Shown here: in pieces, positions 1-5,301 of the stretch
Position numbering within the stretch: the stretch's first letter is position 1
Layout: the number at the start of each line of letters is the position of its first letter
Source: Bacteroidota bacterium
GTDB taxonomy: Bacteria; Bacteroidota; Bacteroidia; Chitinophagales; UBA2359
DNA length: 5,301 nt
Direction of reading: 5' to 3'
Assembly: GCA_020631675.1 (NCBI GenBank)
Contig: JAHDGT010000229.1
Location: 1,859 to 7,159 of the forward strand
The notes under the pieces: model-generated
The model's database searches: none
What the model was told of the DNA's origin: nothing
What the model saw: the letters and a program-made list of their open reading frames with translations, nothing else
Position numbers and translations under genes: made by a program

Positions 1-599
1 AGGTTTTCATGACTACTCATCTTCCAAACGAAAAAGGAGGCTAAGGCCCCTAAACAACAGAATATTTGCAGCACTAATTTATCTTCAAATAAGCTTGGCG
101 AAATGCTTTTCAAGAGAAAAATGAGTAGCCCTGTAATGACCACACCACTGCTCCAGGATACAGAGCTTAAAGTGATGGATTCTGTATGCGTATCAGGATC
201 CGCATTTCTAAGTATGTAAGGGATGATTGTAATGAACATAGCACTGAAACAAACACCCCAGATCATTAAAGAGGGTATGAGCAAGGCATCCCATTTTTCA
301 CTGACCGCTTTAACGATCATTAAAGAAACCAATGGCAAACTAATAGCAGAGGTCATGAAGAAAGGACGCAACTTCCTTCCTCTGATGAACATGCCATAAG
401 GTATGGCGAAGCAAAAAACCGCCATGAATCGATAAGCGATGTACTGCCCGATCTCTTCATCCGTATAGCCCATCTGGGCCATGTAAATATTCAATGTCAA
501 AAAGAAAGCCGCATTGATCAGCTGTAGGCACATATTCGCCAGGATCAAGTAGAGTACATTTTTGTTGACCTTTTTATAGGTGGATAAAATTTGAAGCAT
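1..599 (-). CDS. MFS-like multi-pass membrane transporter, N-terminal part (cut by window edge)
   Basis: My reverse-strand translation gives an uninterrupted frame of 199 codons that starts with MLQILSTYKK and runs off the left edge with no stop. The ATG (599-597) is well fixed: the frame has a TAA four codons upstream (611-609), and an overlapping ATG at 603 hits a stop within ten codons. About six hydrophobic segments are visible, near residues 14-37, 50-72, 80-98, 105-128, 147-165 and 175-193. They are separated by short charged loops, including a basic RGRKLRP loop near residue 73 after the second segment. This pattern matches the first six-helix half of a major facilitator superfamily carrier in the inner membrane. 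The family call rests on topology and the loop motif, and the substrate cannot be told. The gene is divergent from clpB, with about 290 bp between the two starts. No Shine-Dalgarno is evident, which is usual in Bacteroidota. A different polytopic family remains possible because the C-terminal half is not visible. Confidence 0.72.
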   Translation of the reverse strand, partial: MLQILSTYKKVNKNVLYLILANMCLQLINAAFFLTLNIYMAQMGYTDEEIGQYIAYRFMAVFCFAIPYGMFIRGRKLRPFFMTSAISLPLVSLMIVKAVSEKWDALLIPSLMIWGVCFSAMFITIIPYILRNADPDTHTESITLSSVSWSSGVVITGLLIFLLKSISPSLFEDKLVLQIFCCLGALASFFVWKMSSHEN

Positions 600-891
600 G
601 CATTTATATTAGGTTGCACAAGGTACGAGAGTATAATTTGTAGCAACTAAAATTGTTGAAAAAACAACTATCATTTTGTCATAAAAAAACGAAATAAGCT
701 GCCAAAATGTAAGTGATACACTGCGGAAGTTGGTGATAATGAAGCGATTAACTGACGAAATTGCTTATTTTGCTTAAAGGCATGAGAATTGAATAAGAAG
801 CCATAGATGTTCGCTCGGAAACGGACAGATAGGAGGAATGGGGGATCAGACCCATTCCTCTTTATTTGAGATAATAGATTTAACCGACTAT
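600..891. other. Divergent intergenic region between transporter gene and clpB
   Basis: This stretch must hold the promoters of both divergent genes. It is AT-rich, especially at 630-700, and I see no convincing short gene in it. Neither strand has a clean Bacteroidota promoter (TTTG near -33 with TAnnTTTG near -7, about 19-21 bp apart). The best -7-like match on the plus strand is TTATTTTG at 765-772, one mismatch from consensus, but it has no TTG at the right distance upstream. No CIRCE-like inverted repeat was seen. The one clear structure is the hairpin at 831-862, listed separately. Confidence 0.6.
831..862 (+). promoter_or_regulatory. Strong hairpin in the clpB leader, burying an AGGAGG and an AUG
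   Basis: The left arm 831-842 (AGGAGGAATGGG) pairs with the right arm 851-862 (CCCATTCCTCTT). Ten pairs, 833-842 with 851-860, are perfect Watson-Crick. They extend outward by a G-U wobble (832/861) and an A-U pair (831/862), around an 8-nt loop (843-850). The stem contains the only Shine-Dalgarno-like AGGAGG near clpB and the upstream ATG at 838. That AGGAGG lies just 1 nt from the ATG, too close for ordinary use. The hairpin ends 29 nt before the homology-supported start at 892 and is followed by a short U-rich stretch (TCTTTATTT). It could be an attenuator, a temperature- or ribosome-responsive leader element, or an mRNA-stabilising stem. The structure is seen in the sequence, and the regulatory role is inference. 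Confidence 0.5.
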
Positions 892-3522
892 ATGAATTTT
901 CAGAATTTCACCATCAAAGCGCAAGAGACTTTAGCTGGGGCACAAGGATTGGCTTTCAATAGAAACAATCAAGCCATTACTCCACTACACGTACTGCACT
1001 CGCTTTTGACCGTGGAGGGGGAAGTGATTCCTTATCTGTTAAAAAAGAATGGGGTCAATTTACCCCTATTCAAAAAGCGTTTAGAAACCGCTTTAGACAA
1101 ACAACCCAAAATGCCTGAGGTATCCCAACAGTACCTCACACCCAAGGGCAATCAAGTGGTGTTTAAAGCCCAGAATATCGCGAAGGAGAATAAAGACGAG
1201 TTCGTAGCACAAGAGCATTTGTTGCTATCTATATTGGATGTAGGTGGTGATGCGACCAGCTTATTGAAAGAGGAAGGTGTCACTAAAGACGGCTTGAGCA
1301 AAGCCCTTAAAGAATTGCGCGGAGATGAGAAGATCACCGACGCGGAAAGCCAAGCCACTTTACGCGCTCTTGAGAAGTATGCCCACGATCTAAATCAACG
1401 AGCAATAGATGGTAAGCTGGATCCCGTAATTGGTAGGGATGAAGAAATCAGAAGAGTACTGCACATTTTATCCCGCAGAACGAAAAACAATCCTATTTTA
1501 GTAGGCGAGCCCGGTGTAGGTAAAACCGCGATCGCGGAAGGAATCGCCCACCGAATTGTTAATAATGAAGTGCCTGAAAACCTTAAGAATAAGAAGGTGT
1601 ACGCCTTGGATCTGGGTGCGATGATGGCAGGGGCTAAGTACAGAGGGGAATTCGAGCAACGCTTAAAAGCGGTGATCAAAGAGGTGAGTAAGTCCGAAGG
1701 ACGAATCATACTGTTCATTGATGAAATCCATACCATTGTCGGGGCAGGAGCGACAGAAGGTGGTGCTTTAGATGCGGCCAATATTTTAAAACCCGCTCTA
1801 GCGCGTGGCGAGCTACATGCTATTGGTGCTACTACGCTAAAAGAATACCAAAAGTATTTTGAAAGAGATAGAGCACTGGTCAGACGTTTCCAAAAAGTGA
1901 TCATTGATGAGCCCACTTTAGCAGATAGTGTAGCCATTCTACGTGGTTTGAAAGATCGCTATGAAACCCACCATAAAGTAAAGATCCGAGATACGGCTAT
2001 CATAACCGCTGTTGAATTGAGTGACCGATATATCACTGATAGATTCTTACCCGATAAGGCCATCGATTTGATTGATGAGGCTGCGGCTAAGCTGCGTTTG
2101 GAAATAGATTCTATCCCCGAAGGCTTGGATAGCATTCGCCGCCAGATCAGACAGCTGGAAATTGAAAAAGCGGCTTTGATCAGAGAGGAAGATGCCTACA
2201 AAGTGGATGCGATCAATGAGCAATTGGCCACTTTACAAGAAGAACATGATGCTTTTTCCGCCAAGTGGAAAAGTGAAAAAGAGCTGGTAGAAGGTATTCA
2301 AACCCAAAAGAAGGAAATTGAAGCGTTCAAACTGGAAGCAGAACAGGCGGAAAGGGTGAACGACTATGGCGCGGTAGCGGAATTGCGCTATGGGAAAATA
2401 AAAGCAGCTGAAGAATTGATCGCTGATTTAGAGGAGCAATTGCAAGCCTTAGGTCAAGAGCGCATCATTAAAAAAGATGTTTCCGCCGAAGACATTGCGA
2501 GCATAGTTGCCAAATGGACGAATATTCCTGTTGATCGTATACTCGAAGGGGAACGCCAAAAGCTGCTTCGCTTGGAACAAGAGCTAGGGAAACGGGTGGT
2601 CGGACAAAAAAGAGCGATTCGTGCGGTTGCTGATGCGATCCGTCGTTCTCGTTCTGGCTTAAGTGATCCCAAACGCCCGATAGGTTCTTTCTTCTTCTTA
2701 GGTACAACAGGTATCGGAAAAACGGAACTGGCAAGAACCTTAGCGGATTTTCTGTTCAATGATGAAGAGGCACTGGTCAGAATTGACATGAGTGAATACC
2801 AAGAGAAGAGCAGTGTTTCTCGTTTGATCGGTGCGCCTCCAGGCTATGTGGGGTTTGATGAGGGCGGACAACTGACCGAAGCGGTTAGAGTAAAGCCTTA
2901 TTCTGTCGTGCTTTTAGATGAAATCGAAAAGGCACACCCTGATGTGCTCAATACCCTTTTACAGGTATTAGACGATGGCCGCTTGACGGATAGCAAGGGA
3001 AGAACGGTCAATTTCAAGAATACGATCATTATCATGACCTCCAATATTGGATCTGAGCTGATTCAAGCGCAATTCGCGGAACTAAATAGCGACAGTCCGA
3101 TCCAAGAGTGGCGCGTTGCTTTTAGAAAAGCACAAGATCTGGCCTTGAATGAATTGACGGTGAAGCTACGACCAGAGTTTTTTAACCGTATAGATGAAGT
3201 GATTCTTTTCAAGCCTTTATTGAGAAAGGAAATCGGTAAAATCGTCGCGATACAATTGCGACTTCTAGCTGATCGCTTGAAACAACAGGGCTTAGAACTC
3301 CACTTTACAGAGGAAGCAGTACAATGGTTGGCGGAATACGGCTATGATGCCCAATTGGGCGCTCGACCATTAAAGCGTTTAATTCAGCGAGAGGTGGTCA
3401 ATGAACTTTCAAAGCAAGTTTTAAAAGGCGACTTCGGCAAGGATAGAACCATGACGGTAGATGCAATCGAAGGAGAATTGATCTTTTACCAAAAACAAGT
3501 GGATAGTGATTTATTGGCCTAA
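892..3522 (+). CDS. clpB: ClpB/Hsp104-type ATP-dependent protein disaggregase
   Basis: This is a complete 876-residue ClpB, a hexameric cytosolic AAA+ chaperone that, with DnaK/DnaJ/GrpE, threads aggregated proteins through its central pore. Residues below count from the ATG at 892. The N domain spans about 1-145 and opens MNFQNFTIKAQE. NBD1 has Walker A GEPGVGKT (205-212, K211), pore Tyr250 in KYRGEFE, Walker B FIDE (E278) and arginine fingers R331/R332. A coiled-coil M domain spans about 405-525, with the conserved YGKI at 500-503. This domain separates ClpB from ClpA and ClpC. NBD2 has Walker A GTTGIGKT (604-611, K610), pore Tyr652 in GAPPGYVGF, Walker B LLDE (E677), R766 in NRIDE and sensor-2 R825 in GARPLKR. 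No ClpP-docking tripeptide loop was noticed. The frame is open from an ATG at 838, adding 18 residues. I prefer 892 because the family begins here and motif spacing then tracks E. coli ClpB within about one residue through NBD1 and the NBD2 Walker motifs. One oddity is Thr605, where GPTGVGKT-type homologues have Pro. Confidence 0.97.
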   Translation: MNFQNFTIKAQETLAGAQGLAFNRNNQAITPLHVLHSLLTVEGEVIPYLLKKNGVNLPLFKKRLETALDKQPKMPEVSQQYLTPKGNQVVFKAQNIAKENKDEFVAQEHLLLSILDVGGDATSLLKEEGVTKDGLSKALKELRGDEKITDAESQATLRALEKYAHDLNQRAIDGKLDPVIGRDEEIRRVLHILSRRTKNNPILVGEPGVGKTAIAEGIAHRIVNNEVPENLKNKKVYALDLGAMMAGAKYRGEFEQRLKAVIKEVSKSEGRIILFIDEIHTIVGAGATEGGALDAANILKPALARGELHAIGATTLKEYQKYFERDRALVRRFQKVIIDEPTLADSVAILRGLKDRYETHHKVKIRDTAIITAVELSDRYITDRFLPDKAIDLIDEAAAKLRLEIDSIPEGLDSIRRQIRQLEIEKAALIREEDAYKVDAINEQLATLQEEHDAFSAKWKSEKELVEGIQTQKKEIEAFKLEAEQAERVNDYGAVAELRYGKIKAAEELIADLEEQLQALGQERIIKKDVSAEDIASIVAKWTNIPVDRILEGERQKLLRLEQELGKRVVGQKRAIRAVADAIRRSRSGLSDPKRPIGSFFFLGTTGIGKTELARTLADFLFNDEEALVRIDMSEYQEKSSVSRLIGAPPGYVGFDEGGQLTEAVRVKPYSVVLLDEIEKAHPDVLNTLLQVLDDGRLTDSKGRTVNFKNTIIIMTSNIGSELIQAQFAELNSDSPIQEWRVAFRKAQDLALNELTVKLRPEFFNRIDEVILFKPLLRKEIGKIVAIQLRLLADRLKQQGLELHFTEEAVQWLAEYGYDAQLGARPLKRLIQREVVNELSKQVLKGDFGKDRTMTVDAIEGELIFYQKQVDSDLLA

Positions 3523-3540
3523 GCCCAGTAAATTGCCTCA

Positions 3541-3588
3541 TTATTAAAAAAGGGTCGCATGATAAATTCATGCGACCCTTTTTAATAA
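3541..3588. terminator. Bidirectional intrinsic terminator between convergent genes
   Basis: The arms AAAAAGGGTCGCATGA (3547-3562) and TCATGCGACCCTTTTT (3568-3583) are perfectly complementary over 16 bp, around a 5-nt TAAAT loop (3563-3567). The pairing can extend outward through TTATTA/TAATAA, with one extra A in the left A-run. The GC-rich core is flanked by an A-run on one side and a T-run on the other, so either strand gives a stem followed by a U-tract. It begins 18 nt after the clpB stop. It can therefore end clpB transcription and also stop read-through from the minus-strand CotH-like gene, whose stop is about 135 nt away. Confidence 0.9.
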
Positions 3589-3649
3589 GTGATAAATAAA
3601 AAGTTACCGTACCCTAACTTCAAAGTACCTATTACAGCGTCAGTACAAT

Positions 3650-3688
3650 GTCTCTCGTCTCGGGTCTCAAGTCTCGAGTCTCAAGTCT
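3650..3688. repeat. Heptanucleotide tandem repeat (GTCTCNN, five copies plus a partial sixth)
   Basis: Reading 7 bases at a time from 3650 gives GTCTCTC, GTCTCGG, GTCTCAA, GTCTCGA, GTCTCAA and a final GTCT that then diverges. The GTCTC core is invariant in the first five units, and only the last two positions vary. The third and fifth units are identical, so a 14-bp sub-period is also visible from 3664. The repeat lies in the intergenic gap, 62 bp past the terminator and about 35 bp beyond the stop of the minus-strand gene. It is in no reading frame I would call coding. Its form resembles the short tandemly repeated heptamers known in cyanobacteria, but that is analogy only. Confidence 0.85.
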
Positions 3689-3722
3689 GATTTGATTTCT
3701 TTTCAAGACTTTAATAATCTTA

Positions 3723-5301
3723 TTACCTCAATAAAGTTACGCTCCCCTTCTCAAAGAAACTCTTCATTTGCCCGCCTTCTTCTGCCTCATAAGAAAGCAC
3801 CCAAACATAAGCACCAAGATCTTGTTTCGTTCCATCCCATACTACAGTAGGGTCATTTGTACTAAATACCTTCGCACCCCAACGGTCGAAGATCTTCAAA
3901 TCAAAATTGAGCATTTCACAACGGGATAATACGCCAAAAGTATCATTATGCCCGTCCGCATTCGGAGAGAAACCGGTTGGTACAACAGGTGTACAATCTA
4001 AGTTGTTAATGAAGCTTGCGGAGATGGTCGCATTCTCTGTGACAGTAATGCTCAGATCCGTTCCGGATTCACCAGTAGACCAACCGCCGAATACATAATT
4101 ATCATCAGCATCCGCACTGAAGCTGATCTCGTCACCATAATTCACTGTGATGGTAGTGGTTTCTGTAACCGCTTCCCCATTATAGTAGACTAAACCGCCA
4201 GCATCTTCCTCTACGGTGATCGTAATATCGAAAGACTGAATCTCGAATAGTGCTGTTAATGTGTCATCCATTTCAATGGTGAAGCTTGCGATGGCATCGT
4301 AAGCACTAGGAGATAAGCTGTGATTTTGTAAAGTCCATCCTACAAAGTCATAACCAGTAAGTGGTGTAGCCGCCGCCTCCAGTAATTCATCAGAGGTATA
4401 GGTCGCATTCCACGGTAGTGGACTTGCTAATACGCCATTAATAGTCACCTCTCCTGATAAAGGTGGGTCAACTTGAACAACAAGAACAGGATCCAATACA
4501 GGTGTGAAGTAAGCCGTGATCGTGTCTTGCGTCAGTACTTCAAAGCTGTTTGTTACACTAGTCGGGTCATTGTCAAATGTATGTTCATAGGCTCCCCAAT
4601 AGTCGAACTCGTAGCCGTCTTCCGCCAAAGCTTCTAAATTGACGATCGTACCTTGCTGTTGGTTCGTACTGTAGGGGTATACCGGACTAATAAAAGTATT
4701 ATAGTCAACCAAACCAGCACCAGCTGGCTCAACCTGAACAAAAATAGGGTAGGTAGGCGGTGCGAAGTGGGCAATGATGGTGTCATTGTCTGTTAGATCC
4801 AGCGTGACTTGCGCATAACCGCTATTAGGGTCAAAGTCGTTATTATCCGCACTCCAGTAGTCGAAGTCTAAAACGAAAGCAGAAGTAGGCGTTGCCTCTA
4901 ATTCTAAATCTATACCACCATAATAAACAAAGTTATAAGGGTATTCGTCGATCTGGATGCCATTGTAAGTGACATAGCCTGCTCCTTCAGGTTCTACTAA
5001 AATGGTAATATCATAAGGACCATCTAATTCATAGCAATCCACCAAACCTTCTTCTGCGACAAACTCACAGCGAGTTAGAATGAAGTCTCTCACTTCTTGT
5101 ACATGATCTTCCCACTCTGTCATGGATCCTCCCCATCTTGCTATTTGTTGAGGCATTTCAGGGGCTATTCTCGCCACCATTTCATTCAGCAGCTCTATCA
5201 TATAATCACAGGAAAAGAAAGTGTTATTCAGATCAGCGTATCGGCTCACATAAGTCTGGCGGAAGTTCTCATTTTCCATCAGATTAGCGATCAGCTCGGT
5301 A
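3723..5301 (-). CDS. Secreted CotH-kinase-like protein with InlB-type repeats and T9SS type-B sorting domain, C-terminal part (cut by window edge)
   Basis: The frame reads without a stop to the right edge. An ATG lies at 5279-5277, but seven in-frame codons upstream (TELIANL) belong to the same conserved domain, so the true start is outside the window. Numbering from that internal Met, residues 1 to about 78 match the end of CotH kinase-like domains: ENENFRQTYVSRYADLNNT, then a run with APEM and an RWGGSMTEW segment, then RDFILTR. Residues 89-424 hold four divergent InlB B-repeat-like units, and 428-518 a CHU_C/T9SS type-B sorting domain ending KGSVTLLR. CotH proteins are atypical kinases, and spore CotH phosphorylates coat proteins. 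The catalytic residues would lie upstream, so activity cannot be judged here. The protein should cross the inner membrane by Sec, cross the outer membrane by T9SS, and be displayed or released. The repeats are acidic and rich in aromatic residues, as is usual for exported surface proteins. The gene is convergent with clpB and no partner gene is visible. Confidence 0.85.
   Translation of the reverse strand, partial: TELIANLMENENFRQTYVSRYADLNNTFFSCDYMIELLNEMVARIAPEMPQQIARWGGSMTEWEDHVQEVRDFILTRCEFVAEEGLVDCYELDGPYDITILVEPEGAGYVTYNGIQIDEYPYNFVYYGGIDLELEATPTSAFVLDFDYWSADNNDFDPNSGYAQVTLDLTDNDTIIAHFAPPTYPIFVQVEPAGAGLVDYNTFISPVYPYSTNQQQGTIVNLEALAEDGYEFDYWGAYEHTFDNDPTSVTNSFEVLTQDTITAYFTPVLDPVLVVQVDPPLSGEVTINGVLASPLPWNATYTSDELLEAAATPLTGYDFVGWTLQNHSLSPSAYDAIASFTIEMDDTLTALFEIQSFDITITVEEDAGGLVYYNGEAVTETTTITVNYGDEISFSADADDNYVFGGWSTGESGTDLSITVTENATISASFINNLDCTPVVPTGFSPNADGHNDTFGVLSRCEMLNFDLKIFDRWGAKVFSTNDPTVVWDGTKQDLGAYVWVLSYEAEEGGQMKSFFEKGSVTLLR
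3726..3998 (-). other. T9SS type-B C-terminal sorting domain (gliding motility-associated, CHU_C type)
   Basis: This domain covers the last 91 residues of the CotH-like protein. It carries the family's usual landmarks in order: PTGFSPNADGHNDTF at its start, a central FDRWGAKVF (the common form is xNRWGxxVF), WDGT, then YVWVLSYEA and the terminal KGSVTLLR. It directs the folded cargo through the type IX secretion system, so the organism should also carry the Spr/Por/Gld secretion genes, none of which is in this window. It also acts as a taxonomic marker for Bacteroidota. Confidence 0.9.
4008..5015 (-). repeat. Four protein-level divergent InlB B-repeat-like units within the CotH-like protein
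   Basis: Four units of about 76-85 residues follow the CotH-like part. Numbered from the internal Met at 5279, they are about 89-173, 178-258, 264-346 and 349-424. Each opens with a beta strand of the form VEPEGAG, VEPAGAG, VDPPLSG or VEEDAGG, followed by a Y/NG turn. Each has a central YxFxxW-like core (FDYWSA, FDYWGA, FVGWTL, FGGWST) and closes with an IxAxF-type strand (IIAHF, ITAYF, LTALF, ISASF). This is the pattern of the divergent InlB B-repeat/Flg_new families, usually extracellular spacer or adhesion modules. The repetition is visible only in the protein: the DNA of the units has diverged, so these are old duplications. Confidence 0.75.

Noticed and set aside
653..670. GTTG/CAAC inverted repeats near the transporter promoter (655-658 with 665-668), and TAGTTG copies on the minus strand
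   Set aside because: The four-base arms in AT-rich sequence are too short to support an operator or promoter call.
765..772. TTATTTTG as a Bacteroidota -7 promoter element for clpB
   Set aside because: It has one mismatch to TAnnTTTG, and no TTG/TTTG lies 19-21 bp upstream, so the evidence is too weak to call a promoter.
808..827. Second short hairpin (TGTTCG with CGGACA) upstream of the main clpB leader stem
   Set aside because: It has only six pairs, one a wobble, around an 8-nt loop. That is expected by chance in a region this long.
1395..1937. 180-codon open frame on the minus strand inside clpB, with smaller ones at 1152-1358, 2454-2789 and 2468-2734
   Set aside because: They lie entirely opposite or out of frame within the strongly conserved clpB gene, show no recognisable domain, and look like codon-usage shadows.
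3650..3691. Heptamer array considered as a CRISPR or an inverted-repeat end of a mobile element
   Set aside because: The unit is 7 bp with no spacers, there are no terminal inverted repeats, and no transposase or cas gene is nearby.
3907..4098. 63-codon plus-strand open frame
   Set aside because: It is antisense to the sorting domain and last repeat of the CotH-like gene, has no initiation signal, and resembles no family.
5277..5279. ATG at 5279 as the start of the CotH-like gene
   Set aside because: The seven in-frame codons upstream (TELIANL) continue the conserved domain and no signal peptide follows the Met, so it is an internal methionine.

Overview
The window reads as chromosomal DNA from a member of the Bacteroidota. 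The clearest marker is a minus-strand protein ending in a gliding-motility/type IX secretion 'type B' sorting domain (CHU_C type), which is characteristic of that phylum. The moderate-to-low G+C content, the lack of Shine-Dalgarno sequences at the usual distance from the accepted starts, and the ClpB sequence style fit as well. I cannot place it to genus. A marine or environmental flavobacterial or saprospirial lineage is only a guess.

Layout: (1) 1-599, minus strand: the N-terminal half of a major facilitator superfamily-like membrane transporter, cut by the left window edge. (2) 600-891: the intergenic region between the divergent transporter and clpB genes. Its notable content is a strong 12-bp hairpin (831-862) just upstream of the likely clpB start. 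(3) 892-3522, plus strand: a complete clpB gene for the ClpB/Hsp104 disaggregase. The open frame can be read from 838, but homology places the start at 892. (4) 3523-3722: a convergent intergenic region holding a strong bidirectional terminator (3541-3588) and a heptanucleotide tandem repeat (3650-3688). (5) 3723-5301, minus strand: the C-terminal part of a large secreted protein, with the end of a CotH-kinase-like domain, four divergent InlB-type B-repeats and a T9SS type-B sorting domain. Its start lies beyond the right edge.

The three genes do not form an operon: transporter and clpB are divergent, clpB and the CotH-like gene are convergent. I see no functional link between them. ClpB is cytosolic protein quality control, the transporter is in the inner membrane, and the CotH-like protein is predicted to be exported and placed on the cell surface or released. 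I found no mobile element, CRISPR array, tRNA or rRNA. The observations most worth a second look are the hairpin that buries an AGGAGG and an AUG ahead of clpB, the heptamer repeat, and the CotH / B-repeat / T9SS architecture. None of them amounts to a demonstrated new system.
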